This document shows, piece by piece, positions 1 through 13,096 of a DNA stretch of 64,000 nt (its first letter is position 1; each line of letters opens with the position of its first letter). The DNA lies in assembly GCA_028673005.1 (NCBI GenBank), contig CM054120.1:72031533-72095532 (forward strand), in the 5' to 3' direction. Made by a program: the position numbers and the translations under genes. Origin of the DNA: Tanypteryx hageni. Its lineage: Eukaryota; Arthropoda; Insecta; Odonata; Petaluridae. The notes beneath the pieces are model-generated. The model was not told where the DNA came from. It was given only the letters and a program-made list of their open reading frames with translations, and did not search any database.

Positions 1-605
1 AACCTGCTTGCTTCAAACTGAGGCCATTCCGATACATAGGTGAGGGCAATTTCAGCGTATATCCAGAGGCACCTCGTCTTGGAAATCCTACGCGTTGGAA
101 CGAAATCGAGGATGGCGCCATTCAGGATCTCTTACAGTAGTGAGAATGTTTTGTGCGGGTGAACCGAGCTGCAGGAGGTCCCTGGGCAAGAAGTACAGGG
201 CGTGGTTTATACCTTGCCATACGGCCTTATTCCTGGATCTGATGTGTCGGTTTGTAGGTTAGGAGTGCTGAGAATATTGAGGAGAGGAGAGGGATAGCGT
301 ACATTCCCTTGAGCACTGGTCGCTTTAAAAAATATTCAACCTGAGGAAACGGAACCCACATTGATGGAAGAAAAGACAAAATCCAGAGTTGCCAAATTAC
401 GGGTGAGGTTTAAATTACATTGTAGAAATCCGAGGCCGTGAATGAAAATCTCGATGAAAAATTGATCTTGGCGATTGCTGCCGATACCCTAGGTGGGAGA
501 TTCTCAGGCAGCGGATAGAGATTATAGTCTCCAAAAAGAATGTATCACATTTTCTAAAGTAAGGGTACGCAGCACCGAGTCAAAATAATTTTCAAGGACT
601 GATAA
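1..605 (-). repeat. Partial monomer at left edge
   Basis: This is the second part of a monomer whose anchor lies outside the window. By eye it matches 1250-1854 base for base. On the minus strand it covers the GDYN motif (521-532), the LDFVFS segment (about 366-398) and the linker with FVPTRR (87-104). Confidence 0.95.
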
Positions 606-1854
606 GTGGCTATCGGGGGGACGATAAAAAAAGCCCGTAAAAAGTTAATCCTTCCCCGAAGTAAAATTAGGATTAACTTCTGCACAAACCTCAGTCAAAC
701 GATTTCACAGGCGGTTTCCAAATCCATTCTGCTCTTTGCGGGCAGGGAGGAGTTTATAGCCTCGATAACACCACCGTCTCTGCCAACACGATTGCGGCAA
801 AAAATTTGATGGCTGCTTGAAAAGGAGAATTCACTATCACAGACACTCGGGTGTAGCTATGTCTCAGCAAGCGCGATAACGTGGAAACTCGACAATTCAC
901 CAAAGTTTGAGGCAACAGAGGAGATTTTGTTTTCGACACTCCTTACGTTTTGATAGTACGCTCTGAAACTATTGGAATGCTGACAAAATTTGGGGCCGGG
1001 ATTCACTTCCACGTCAACTGCGAGCAACAGTAGGAAACGGGATAATTTGAGGAGATGGCAGGGCAAAGCAGGAGCAGCGGACGGTGGCGCTGTCGGGCTC
1101 CCACGACGGATGGACCTCGGGGATATAGCCTATGAACTTGTGCTACTTACATCCTGCAAACCTCCTTCCACTTATCTCTCTGTTGAACTCTTCACTCGCA
1201 GACAAATATTCATTCTCAGTGATGTGATATAAATTGTGGATAACAATCCAACCTGCTTGCTTCAAACTGAGGCCATTCCGATACATAGGTGAGGGCAATT
1301 TCAGCGTATATCCAGAGGCACCTCGTCTTGGAAATCCTACGCGTTGGAACGAAATCGAGGATGGCGCCATTCAGGATCTCTTACAGTAGTGAGAATGTTT
1401 TGTGCGGGTGAACCGAGCTGCAGGAGGTCCCTGGGCAAGAAGTACAGGGCGTGGTTTATACCTTGCCATACGGCCTTATTCCTGGATCTGATGTGTCGGT
1501 TTGTAGGTTAGGAGTGCTGAGAATATTGAGGAGAGGAGAGGGATAGCGTACATTCCCTTGAGCACTGGTCGCTTTAAAAAATATTCAACCTGAGGAAACG
1601 GAACCCACATTGATGGAAGAAAAGACAAAATCCAGAGTTGCCAAATTACGGGTGAGGTTTAAATTACATTGTAGAAATCCGAGGCCGTGAATGAAAATCT
1701 CGATGAAAAATTGATCTTGGCGATTGCTGCCGATACCCTAGGTGGGAGATTCTCAGGCAGCGGATAGAGATTATAGTCTCCAAAAAGAATGTATCACATT
1801 TTCTAAAGTAAGGGTACGCAGCACCGAGTCAAAATAATTTTCAAGGACTGATAA
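606..1854 (-). repeat. Monomer m1, 1249 bp
   Basis: 2A core at 992-1015 reads DVEVNPGP. TAG after ALAET at 857-859. The ttaatcc variant gives a TAA in the YRPP frame. Confidence 0.95.
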
Positions 1855-3103
1855 GTGGCTATCGGGGGGACGATAAAAAAAGCCCGTAAAAAGTTAATCC
1901 TTCCCCGAAGTAAAATTAGGATTAACTTCTGCACAAACCTCAGTCAAACGATTTCACAGGCGGTTTCCAAATCCATTCTGCTCTTTGCGGGAAGGGAGGA
2001 GTTTATAGCCTCGATAACACCACCGTCTCTGCCAACACGATTGCGGCAAAAAATTTGATGGCTGCTTGAAAAGGAGAATTCACTCTCACAGACACTCGGG
2101 TGTAGCTATGTCTCAGCAAGCGCGATAACGTGGAAACTCGACAATTCACCAAAGTTTGAGGCAACAGAGGAGATTTTGTTTTCGACACTCCTTACGTTTT
2201 GATAGTACGCTCTGAAACTATTGGAATGCTGACAAAATTTGAGGCCGGGATTCACTTCCACGTCAACTGCGAGCAACATTAGGAAACGGGATAATTTGAG
2301 GAGATGGCAGGGCAAAGCAGGAGCAGCGGACGGTGGCGCTGTCGAGCTCCCACGACGGATGGACCTCAGGGATATAGCCTATGAACTTGTGCTACTTACA
2401 TCCTGCAAACCTCCTTCCACTTATCTCTCTGTTGAACTCTTCACTCGCAGACAAATATTCATTCTCAGTGATGTGATATAAATTGTGGATAACAATCCAA
2501 CCTGCTTGCTTCAAACTGAGGCCATTCCGATACATAGGTTAGGGCAATTTCAGCGTATATCCAGAGGCACCTCGTCTTGGAAATCCTACGCGTTGGAACG
2601 AAATCGAGGATGGCGCCATTCAGGATCTCTTACAGTAGTGAGAATGTTTTGTGCTGGTGAACCGAGCTGCAGGAGGTCCCTGGGCAAGAAGTACAGGGCG
2701 TGGTTTATACCTTGCCATACGGCCTTATTCCTGTATCTGATGTGTCGGTTTGTAGGTTAGGATTGCTGAGAATATTGAGGGGAGGAGAGGGATAGCGTAC
2801 ATTCCCTTGAGCACTGGTCGCTTTAAAAAATATTCAACCTGAGGAAACGGAACCCACATTTATGGAAGAAAAGACAAAATCCAGAGTTGCCAAATTACAG
2901 GTGGGGTTTAAATTACATTGTAGAAATCCGAGGCCGTGAATGAAAATCTCGATGAAAAATTGATCTTGGCGATTGCTGCCGATACCCTAGGTGGGAGATT
3001 CTCAGGCAGCGGATAGAGATTATAGTCTCCAAAAAGAATGTATCACATTTTCTAAAGTAAGGGTATGCAGCACCGAGTCAAAATAATTTTCAAGGACTGA
3101 TAA
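1855..3103 (-). repeat. Monomer m2, 1249 bp
   Basis: 2A core at 2241-2264 reads DVEVNPGL: the Pro after the skip site is lost. Front half nearly equals m14; also has ttaatcc. Confidence 0.95.
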
Positions 3104-4352
3104 GTGGCTATCGGGGGGACGATAAAAAAAGCCCGTAAAAAGTTTATCCTTCCCCGAAGTAAAATTAGGATTAACTTCTGCACAAACCTCAGTCAAACGA
3201 TTTCACAGGCGGTTTCCAAATCCATTCTGCTCTTTGCGGGCAGGGAGGAGTTTATATCCTCGATAACACCACCGTCTCTGCCAACACGATTGCGGCGAAA
3301 AATTTTATGGCTGCTTGAAAGGGAGAATTCACTATCACAGACACTCGGGTGTAGCTATGTCTCAGCAAGCGCGATAACCTGGAAACTCGACAATTCACCA
3401 AAGTTTGAGGCAACAGAGGAGATTTTGTTTTCGACACTCCTTACGTTTTGATAGTACGCTCTGAAACTATTGGAATGCTGACAAAATTTGGGGCCGGGAT
3501 TTACTTCCATGTCAACTGCGAGCAACAGTAGGAAACAGGATAATTTGAGGAGATGGCAGGGCAAAGCAGGAGCAGCGGACGGTGGCGCTGTCGGGCTCCC
3601 ACGATGGATGGACCTCGGGGATATAGCCTATGAACTTGTGCTACTTACATCCTGCAAACCTCCTTCCACTTATCTCTCTGTTGAACTCTTCACTCGCAGA
3701 CAAATATTCATTCTCAGTGATGTGATATAAATTGTGGATAACAATCCAACCTGCTTGCTTCAAACTGAGGCCATTCCGATACATAGGTGAGGACAATTTC
3801 AGCGTATATCCAGAGGCACCTCGTCTTGGAAATCCTACGTGTTGGAACGAAATCGAGGATGGCGCCATTCAGGATCTCTTACAGTAGTGAGAATGTTTTG
3901 TGCTGGTGAACCGAGCTGCAGGAGGTCCCTGGGCAAGAAGTACAGGGCGTGGTTTATACCTTGCCATACGGCCTTATTCCTGTATCTGATGTGTCGGTTT
4001 GTAGGTTAGGAGTGCTGAGAATATTGAGGGGAGGAGAGGGATAGCGTACATTCCCTTGAGCACTGGTCGCTTTAAAAAATATTCAACCTGAGGAAACGGA
4101 ACCCACATTTATGGAAGAAAAGACAAAATCCAGAGTTGCCAAATTACGGGTGGGGTTTAAATTACATTGTAGAAATCCGAGGCCGTGAATGAAAATCTCG
4201 ATGAAAAATTGATCTTGGCGATTGCTGCTGATACCCTAGGTGGGAGATTCTCAGGCAGCGGATAAGGATTATAGTCTCCAAAAAGAATGTATCACATTTT
4301 CTAAAGTAAGGGTATGCAGCACCGAGTCAAAATAATTTTCAAGGACTGATAA
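3104..4352 (-). repeat. Monomer m3, 1249 bp (pentamer copy 1, unit 1)
   Basis: 2A core at 3490-3513 reads DMEVNPGP. Matches m8. The ttttatgg variant extends an antisense plus-strand frame to 115 codons. Confidence 0.95.
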
Positions 4353-5601
4353 GTGGCTATCGGGGGGACAATAAAAAAAGCCCGTATAAAGTTTATCCTT
4401 CCCCGAAGTAAAATTAGGATTAACTTCTGCACAAACCTCAGTCAAACGATTTCACAGGCGGTTTCCAAATCCATTCTGCTCTTTGCGGGCAGGGAGGAGT
4501 TTATATCCTCGATAACACCACCGTCTCTGCCAACACGATTGCGGCGAAAAATTTGATGGCTGCTTGAAAGGGAGAATTCACTATCACAGACACTCGGGTG
4601 TAGCTATGTCTCAGCAAGCGCGATAACCTGGAAACTCGACAATTCACCAAAGTTTGAGGAAACAGAGGAGATTTTGTTTTCGACACTCCTTACGTTTTGA
4701 TAGTACGCTCTGAAACTATTGGAATGCTGACAAAAATTGGGGCCGGGATTTACTTCCATGTCAACTGCGAGCAACAGTAGGAAACAGGATAATTTGAGGA
4801 GATGGCAGGGCAAAGCAGGAGCAGCGGACGGTGGCGCTGTCGGGCTCCCACGATGGATGGACCTCGGGGATATAGCCTATGAACTTGTGCTACTTACATC
4901 CTGCAAACCTCCTTCCACTTATCTCTCTGTTGAACTCTTCACTCGCAGACAAATATTCATTCTCAGTGATGTGATATAAATTGTGGATAACAATCCAACC
5001 TGCTTGCTTCAAACTGAGGCCATTCCGATACATAGGTTAGGGCAATTTCAGCGTATATCCAGAGGCACCTCGTCTTGGAAATCCTACGCGTTGGAACGAA
5101 ATCGAGGATGGCGCCATTCAGGATCTCTTACAGTAGTGAGAATGTTTTGTGCTGGTGAACCAAGCTGCAGGAGGTCCCTGGGCAAGAAGTACAGGGCGTG
5201 GTTTATACCTTGCCATACGGCCTTATTCCTGTATCTGATGTGTCGGTTTGTAGGTTAGGAGTGCTGAGAATATTGAGGGGAGGAGAGGGATAGCGTACAT
5301 TCCCTTGAGCACTGGTCGCTTTAAAAAATATTCAACCTGAGGAAACGGAACCCACATTGATGGAAGAAAAGACAAAATCCAGAGTTGCTAAATTACGGGT
5401 GAGGTTTAAATTACATTGTAGAAATCCGAGGCCGTGAATGAAAATCTCGATGAAAAATTGATCTTGGCGATTGCTGCCGATACCCTAGGTGGGAGATTCT
5501 CAGGCAGCGGATAGAGATTATAGTCTCCAAAAAGAATGTAGCACATTTCCTAAAGTAAGGGTACGCAGCACCGAGTCAAAATAATTTTCAAGGACTGATA
5601 A
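4353..5601 (-). repeat. Monomer m4, 1249 bp (pentamer copy 1, unit 2)
   Basis: 2A core at 4739-4762 reads DMEVNPGP. Matches m9, sharing tataaag and gaggaaac; parent type of the m15-m18 run. Confidence 0.95.
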
Positions 5602-6850
5602 GTGGCTATCGGGGGGACGATAAAAAAAGCCCGTAAAAAGTTTATCCTTCCCCGAAGTAAAATTAGGATTAACTTCTGCACAAACCTCAGTCAAACGATT
5701 TCACAGGCGGTTTCCAAATCCATTCTGCTCTTTGCGGGCAGGGAGGAGTTTATATCCTCGATAACACCACCGTCTCTGCCAACACGATTGCGGCGAAAAA
5801 TTTTATGGCTGCTTGAAAGGGAGAATTCACTATCACAGACACTCGGGTGTAGCTATGTCTCAGCAAGCGCGATAACCTGGAAACTCGACAATTCACCAAA
5901 GTTTGAGGCAACAGAGGAGATTTTGTTTTCGACACTCCTTACGTTTTGATAGTACGCTCTGAAACTATTGGAATGCTGACGAAAATTGGGGCCGGGATTT
6001 ACTTCCACGTCAACTGCGAGCAACAGTAGGAAACGGGATAATTTGAGGAGATGGCAGGGCAAAGCAGGAGCAGCGGACGGTGGCGCTGTCGGGCTCCCAC
6101 GACGGATGGACCTTGGGGATATAGCCTATGAACTTGTGCTACTTCCATCCTGCAAACCTCCTTCCAATTATCTCTCTGTTGAACTCTTCATTTGCAGAAA
6201 AATATTCATTCTCAGTGATGTGATATAAATTGTGGATAACAATCCAACCTGCTTGCTTCAAACTGAGGCCATTCCAATACATTGGTGAGGGCAATTTCAG
6301 GGAATATCCAGAGGCACCTCATCTTGGAAATCCTACGCGTTGGAACGAAATCGAGGATGGCGCCTTTCAGGATCTCGTACAGTAGTGAGAGTGCTTTGTG
6401 CGGGTGAACCGAGCTGCAGAAGGTCCCTGGGCAAGAAGTACAGGGCGTGGTTTATACCTTGCCATACGGCCTTATTCCTGGATCTGATGTGTCGGTTTGT
6501 AGGTTAGGAGTGCTGTGAATATTGAGGGGAGGAGAGGGATAGCGTACATTCCCTTGAGCACTGGTCGCTTTAAAAAATATTCTACCTGGGGAAACGGAAC
6601 CCACATTTATGGAAGAAAACACAAAATCCAGAGTTGCCAAATTACGGGTGGGGTTTAAATTACATTGTAGAAATCCGAGGCCGTGAATGAAAATCTCGAT
6701 GAAAAATTGATCTTGGCGATTGCTGCCGATACCCTAGGTGGGAGATTCTCAGGCAGCGGATAGAGATTATAGTCTCCAAAAAGAATGTATCACATTTCCT
6801 AAAGTAAGGGTACGCTGCACCGAGTCAAAATAATTTTCAAGGACTGATAA
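5602..6850 (-). repeat. Monomer m5, 1249 bp (pentamer copy 1, unit 3)
   Basis: 2A core at 5988-6011 reads DVEVNPGP. Back half carries the open LDFVFS segment. Matches m10, m19 and m24. Confidence 0.95.
6452..6640 (-). pseudogene. LDFVFS segment, open 62-codon form (in m5)
   Basis: Same form as the reference segment 4, lacking the TGA that breaks most copies. It marks the m5-type back half that recurs in m10, m19 and m24. Confidence 0.7.
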
Positions 6851-8099
6851 GTGGCTATCGGGGGGACGATAAAAAAAGCCCGTAAAAAGTTTATCCTTCC
6901 CCGAAGTAAAATTAGGATTAACTTCTGCACAAACCTCAGTCAAACGATTTCACAGGCGGTTTCCAAATCCATTCTGCTCTTTGCGGGCAGGGAGGAGTTT
7001 ATAGCCTCGATAACACCACCGTCTCTGCCAACACGATTGCGGCAAAAAATTTGATGGCTGCTTGAAAAGGAGAATTCACTATCACAGACACTCGGGTGTA
7101 GCTATGTCTCAGCAAGCGCGATAACGTGGAAACTCGACAATTCACCAAAGTTTGAGGCAACAGAGGAGATTTTGTTTTCGACACTCCTTACGTTTTGATA
7201 GTACGCTCTGAAACTATTGGAATGCTGACAAAATTTGGGGCCGGGATTCACTTCCACGTCAACTGCGAGCAACAGTAGGAAACGGGATAATTTGAGGAGA
7301 TGGCAGGGCAAAGCAGGAGCAGCGGACGGTGGCGCTGTCGGGCTCCCACGACGGATGGACCTCGGGGATATAGCCTATGAACTTGTGCTACTTCCATCCT
7401 GCAAACCTCCTTCCACTTATCTCTCTGTTGAACTCTTCATTTGCAGAAAAATATTCATTCTCAGTGATGTGATATAAATTGTGGATAACAATCCAACCTG
7501 CTTGCTTCAAACTGAGGCCATTCCGATACATAGGTGAGGGCAATTTCAGCGTATATCCAGAGGCACCTCGTCTTGGAAATCCTACATGTTGGAACGAAAT
7601 CGAGGATGGCGCCATTCAGGATCTCTTACAGTAGTGAGAATGTTTTGTGCGGGTGAACCGAGCTGCAGGAGGTCCCTGGGCAAGAAGTACAGGGCGTGGT
7701 TTATACCTTGCCATACGGCCTTATTCCTGTATCTGATGTGTCGGTTTGTAGGTTAGGAATGCTGAGAATATTGAGGGGAGGAGAGGGATAGCGTACATTC
7801 CCTTGAGCACTGGTCGCTTTAAAAAATATTCAACCTGAGGAAACGGAACCCACATTGATGGAAGAAAAGACAAAATCCAGAGTTGCCAAATTACGGGTGA
7901 GGTTTGAATTACATTGTAGAAATCCGAGGCCGTGAATGAAAATCTCGATGAAAAATTGATCTTGGCGATTGCTGCCGATACCCTAGGTGGGAGATTCTCA
8001 GGCAGCGGATAGAGATTATAGTCTCCAAAAAGAATGTATCACATTTCCTAAAGTAAGGGTACGCAGCACCGAGTCAAAATAATTTTCAAGGACTGATAA
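6851..8099 (-). repeat. Monomer m6, 1249 bp (pentamer copy 1, unit 4)
   Basis: 2A core at 7237-7260 reads DVEVNPGP. The tttgaatt variant removes the TAA after FYNVI. Matches m11 and m20; m25 shares the front. Confidence 0.95.
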
Positions 8100-9349
8100 G
8101 TGGCTATCGGGGGGGACGATAAAAAAAGCCCGTAAAAAGTTTATCCTTCCCCGAAGTAAAATTAGGATTAACTTCTGCACAAACCTCAGTCAAACTATTT
8201 CACAGGCGGTTTCCAAATCCATTCTGCTCTTTGCGTGCAGGGAGGAGTTTATACCCTCGATAACACCACCGTCTCTGCCAACACGATTGCGGCGAAAAAT
8301 TTGATGGCTGCTTGAAAAGGAGAATTCACTATCACAGACACTCGGGTGTAGCTATGTCTCTGCAAGCGCGATAATGTGGAAACTCGACAATTCACCAAAG
8401 TTTGAGGCAACAGAGGAGATTTTGTTTTCGACACTCCTTACGTTTTGATAGTACGCTCTGAAACTATTGGAATGCTGACAAAAATTGGGGCCGGGATTTA
8501 CTTCCACGTCAACTGCGAGCAACAGTAGGAAACGGGATAATTTGAGGAGATGGCAGGGCAAAGCAGGAGCAGCGGACGGTGGCGCTGTCGGGCTCCCACG
8601 ACGGATGGACCTCAGGGATATAGCCTATGAACTTGTGCTACTTACATCCTGCAAACCTCCTTCCACTTATCTCTCTGTTGAACTCTTCACTCGCAGACAA
8701 ATATTCATTCTCAGTGATGTGATATAAATTGTGGATAACAATCCAACCTGCTTGCTTCAAACTGAGGCCATTCCGATCCATAGGTGAGGGCAATTTCAGC
8801 GAATATCCAGAGGCACCTCGTCTTGGAAATCCTACGCGTTGGAACGAAATTGAGGATGGCGCCATTCAGGATCTCTTACAGTAGTGAGAATGCTTTGTAC
8901 GGGTGAACCGAGCTGCAGGAGGTCCCTGGGCAAGAAGTACAGGGCGTGGTTTATACCTTGCCATACGGCCTTATTCCTGTATCTGATGTGTCGGTTTGTA
9001 GGTTAGGAGTGCTGAGAATATTGAGGGGAGGAGAGGGATAGCGTACATTCCCTTGAGCATTGGTCGCTTTAAAAAATATTCAACCTGAGGAAACGGAACC
9101 CACATTGATGGAAGAAAAGACAAAATCCAGAGTTGCCAAATTACGGGTGAGGTTTAAATTACATTGTAGAAATCCGTGGCCGTGAATGAAAATCTCGATG
9201 AAAAATTGATCTTGGCGATTGCTGCCGATACCCTAGGTGGGAGATTCTCAGGCAGCGGATAGAGATTATAGTCTCCAAAAAGAATGTTTCACATTTCCTA
9301 AAGTAAGGGTACGCAGCACCGAGTCAAAATAATTTTCAAGGACTGATAA
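8100..9349 (-). repeat. Monomer m7, 1250 bp (pentamer copy 1, unit 5)
   Basis: One extra G in the G run of the YRPP codons makes it 1250 bp. 2A core at 8487-8510 reads DVEVNPGP. Matches m12 and m21 (gcgtgcaggg, tataccc, tctctgcaag). Confidence 0.95.
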
Positions 9350-10598
9350 GTGGCTATCGGGGGGACGATAAAAAAAGCCCGTAAAAAGTTTATCCTTCCC
9401 CGAAGTAAAATTAGGATTAACTTCTGCACAAACCTCAGTCAAACGATTTCACAGGCGGTTTCCAAATCCATTCTGCTCTTTGCGGGCAGGGAGGAGTTTA
9501 TATCCTCGATAACACCACCGTCTCTGCCAACACGATTGCGGCGAAAAATTTTATGGCTGCTTGAAAGGGAGAATTCACTATCACAGACACTCGGGTGTAG
9601 CTATGTCTCAGCAAGCGCGATAACCTGGAAACTCGACAATTCACCAAAGTTTGAGGCAACAGAGGAGATTTTGTTTTCGACACTCCTTACGTTTTGATAG
9701 TACGCTCTGAAACTATTGGAATGCTGACAAAATTTGGGGCCGGGATTTACTTCCATGTCAACTGCGAGCAACAGTAGGAAACAGGATAATTTGAGGAGAT
9801 GGCAGGGCAAAGCAGGAGCAGCGGACGGTGGCGCTGTCGGGCTCCCACGATGGATGGACCTCGGGGATATAGCCTATGAACTTGTGCTACTTACATCCTG
9901 CAAACCTCCTTCCACTTATCTCTCTGTTGAACTCTTCACTCGCAGACAAATATTCATTCTCAGTGATGTGATATAAATTGTGGATAACAATCCAACCTGC
10001 TTGCTTCAAACTGAGGCCATTCCGATACATAGGTGAGGACAATTTCAGCGTATATCCAGAGGCACCTCGTCTTGGAAATCCTACGTGTTGGAACGAAATC
10101 GAGGATGGCGCCATTCAGGATCTCTTACAGTAGTGAGAATGTTTTGTGCTGGTGAACCGAGCTGCAGGAGGTCCCTGGGCAAGAAGTACAGGGCGTGGTT
10201 TATACCTTGCCATACGGCCTTATTCCTGTATCTGATGTGTCGGTTTGTAGGTTAGGAGTGCTGAGAATATTGAGGGGAGGAGAGGGATAGCGTACATTCC
10301 CTTGAGCACTGGTCGCTTTAAAAAATATTCAACCTGAGGAAACGGAACCCACATTTATGGAAGAAAAGACAAAATCCAGAGTTGCCAAATTACGGGTGGG
10401 GTTTAAATTACATTGTAGAAATCCGAGGCCGTGAATGAAAATCTCGATGAAAAATTGATCTTGGCGATTGCTGCTGATACCCTAGGTGGGAGATTCTCAG
10501 GCAGCGGATAAGGATTATAGTCTCCAAAAAGAATGTATCACATTTTCTAAAGTAAGGGTATGCAGCACCGAGTCAAAATAATTTTCAAGGACTGATAA
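9350..10598 (-). repeat. Monomer m8, 1249 bp (pentamer copy 2, unit 1)
   Basis: 2A core at 9736-9759 reads DMEVNPGP. Copy of m3. Confidence 0.95.
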
Positions 10599-11847
10599 GT
10601 GGCTATCGGGGGGACAATAAAAAAAGCCCGTATAAAGTTTATCCTTCCCCGAAGTAAAATTAGGATTAACTTCTGCACAAACCTCAGTCAAACGATTTCA
10701 CAGGCGGTTTCCAAATCCATTCTGCTCTTTGCGGGCAGGGAGGAGTTTATATCCTCGATAACACCACCGTCTCTGCCAACACGATTGCGGCGAAAAATTT
10801 GATGGCTGCTTGAAAGGGAGAATTCACTATCACAGACACTCGGGTGTAGCTATGTCTCAGCAAGCGCGATAACCTGGAAACTCGACAATTCACCAAAGTT
10901 TGAGGAAACAGAGGAGATTTTGTTTTCGACACTCCTTACGTTTTGATAGTACGCTCTGAAACTATTGGAATGCTGACAAAAATTGGGGCCGGGATTTACT
11001 TCCATGTCAACTGCGAGCAACAGTAGGAAACAGGATAATTTGAGGAGATGGCAGGGCAAAGCAGGAGCAGCGGACGGTGGCGCTGTCGGGCTCCCACGAT
11101 GGATGGACCTCGGGGATATAGCCTATGAACTTGTGCTACTTACATCCTGCAAACCTCCTTCCACTTATCTCTCTGTTGAACTCTTCACTCGCAGACAAAT
11201 ATTCATTCTCAGTGATGTGATATAAATTGTGGATAACAATCCAACCTGCTTGCTTCAAACTGAGGCCATTCCGATACATAGGTTAGGGCAATTTCAGCGT
11301 ATATCCAGAGGCACCTCGTCTTGGAAATCCTACGCGTTGGAACGAAATCGAGGATGGCGCCATTCAGGATCTCTTACAGTAGTGAGAATGTTTTGTGCTG
11401 GTGAACCAAGCTGCAGGAGGTCCCTGGGCAAGAAGTACAGGGCGTGGTTTATACCTTGCCATACGGCCTTATTCCTGTATCTGATGTGTCGGTTTGTAGG
11501 TTAGGAGTGCTGAGAATATTGAGGGGAGGAGAGGGATAGCGTACATTCCCTTGAGCACTGGTCGCTTTAAAAAATATTCAACCTGAGGAAACGGAACCCA
11601 CATTGATGGAAGAAAAGACAAAATCCAGAGTTGCTAAATTACGGGTGAGGTTTAAATTACATTGTAGAAATCCGAGGCCGTGAATGAAAATCTCGATGAA
11701 AAATTGATCTTGGCGATTGCTGCCGATACCCTAGGTGGGAGATTCTCAGGCAGCGGATAGAGATTATAGTCTCCAAAAAGAATGTAGCACATTTCCTAAA
11801 GTAAGGGTACGCAGCACCGAGTCAAAATAATTTTCAAGGACTGATAA
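10599..11847 (-). repeat. Monomer m9, 1249 bp (pentamer copy 2, unit 2)
   Basis: 2A core at 10985-11008 reads DMEVNPGP. Copy of m4. Confidence 0.95.
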
Positions 11848-13096
11848 GTGGCTATCGGGGGGACGATAAAAAAAGCCCGTAAAAAGTTTATCCTTCCCCG
11901 AAGTAAAATTAGGATTAACTTCTGCACAAACCTCAGTCAAACGATTTCACAGGCGGTTTCCAAATCCATTCTGCTCTTTGCGGGCAGGGAGGAGTTTATA
12001 TCCTCGATAACACCACCGTCTCTGCCAACACGATTGCGGCGAAAAATTTGATGGCTGCTTGAAAGGGAGAATTCACTATCACAGACACTCGGGTGTAGCT
12101 ATGTCTCAGCAAGCGCGATAACCTGGAAACTCGACAATTCACCAAAGTTTGAGGCAACAGAGGAGATTTTGTTTTCGACACTCCTTACGTTTTGATAGTA
12201 CGCTCTGAAACTATTGGAATGCTGACGAAAATTGGGGCCGGGATTTACTTCCACGTCAACTGCGAGCAACAGTAGGAAACGGGATAATTTGAGGAGATGG
12301 CAGGGCAAAGCAGGAGCAGCGGACGGTGGCGCTGTCGGGCTCCCACGACGGATGGACCTTGGGGATATAGCCTATGAACTTGTGCTACTTCCATCCTGCA
12401 AACCTCCTTCCAATTATCTCTCTGTTGAACTCTTCATTTGCAGAAAAATATTCATTCTCAGTGATGTGATATAAATTGTGGATAACAATCCAACCTGCTT
12501 GCTTCAAACTGAGGCCATTCCGATACATTGGTGAGGGCAATTTCAGGGAATATCCAGAGGCACCTCATCTTGGAAATCCTACGCGTTGGAACGAAATCGA
12601 GGATGGCGCCTTTCAGGATCTCGTACAGTAGTGAGAGTGCTTTGTGCGGGTGAACCGAGCTGCAGAAGGTCCCTGGGCAAGAAGTACAGGGCGTGGTTTA
12701 TACCTTGCCATACGGCCTTATTCCTGGATCTGATGTGTCGGTTTGTAGGTTAGGAGTGCTGTGAATATTGAGGGGAGGAGAGGGATAGCGTACATTCCCT
12801 TGAGCACTGGTCGCTTTAAAAAATATTCTACCTGGGGAAACGGAACCCACATTTATGGAAGAAAACACAAAATCCAGAGTTGCCAAATTACGGGTGGGGT
12901 TTAAATTACATTGTAGAAATCCGAGGCCGTGAATGAAAATCTCGATGAAAAATTGATCTTGGCGATTGCTGCCGATACCCTAGGTGGGAGATTCTCAGGC
13001 AGCGGATAGAGATTATAGTCTCCAAAAAGAATGTATCACATTTCCTAAAGTAAGGGTACGCTGCACCGAGTCAAAATAATTTTCAAGGACTGATAA
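11848..13096 (-). repeat. Monomer m10, 1249 bp (pentamer copy 2, unit 3)
   Basis: 2A core at 12234-12257 reads DVEVNPGP. Copy of m5; differs at tttgatgg versus ttttatgg. Confidence 0.95.
12698..12886 (-). pseudogene. LDFVFS segment, open 62-codon form (in m10)
   Basis: Copy of the m5 form in the second pentamer block. Confidence 0.7.

Noticed and set aside
89..107. CENP-B box-like sequence (tttcgttccaacgcgta, minus strand)
   Set aside because: The TTCG and central A match, but the essential CGGG does not. Too weak to call a centromeric protein site.
606..809. Repeated plus-strand 67-codon frame (115 codons in some monomers)
   Set aside because: It is antisense to the YRPP-GDGG part of the relic, starts with GTG, and changes length with single bases. 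No family resemblance seen.
754..939. Repeated minus-strand 61-codon frame
   Set aside because: It overlaps the endonuclease relic in another frame on the same strand and shows no family motif, so it is a shadow.
990..1232. Repeated plus-strand 80-codon frame
   Set aside because: It lies exactly opposite the 2A leader and upstream region; its conservation follows from the repeat. No recognisable domain.
1236..1246. Perfect match to a bacterial DnaA box (ttatccaca, minus strand) in nearly every monomer; also lac-operator-like look
   Set aside because: A single 9-mer per monomer in a eukaryotic satellite, with no clustering, AT-rich unwinding element or bacterial genes. Coincidence.
1143..1370. 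Minus-strand 75-codon frame across the junction
   Set aside because: It runs from the linker region through the monomer junction in a different frame; no resemblance to a known protein seen.
2485..2760. Plus-strand 91- and 73-codon frames across the monomer junction
   Set aside because: Open only in monomers with ggttagg or the 56-bp deletion; antisense to the linker segment. No codon or domain evidence.
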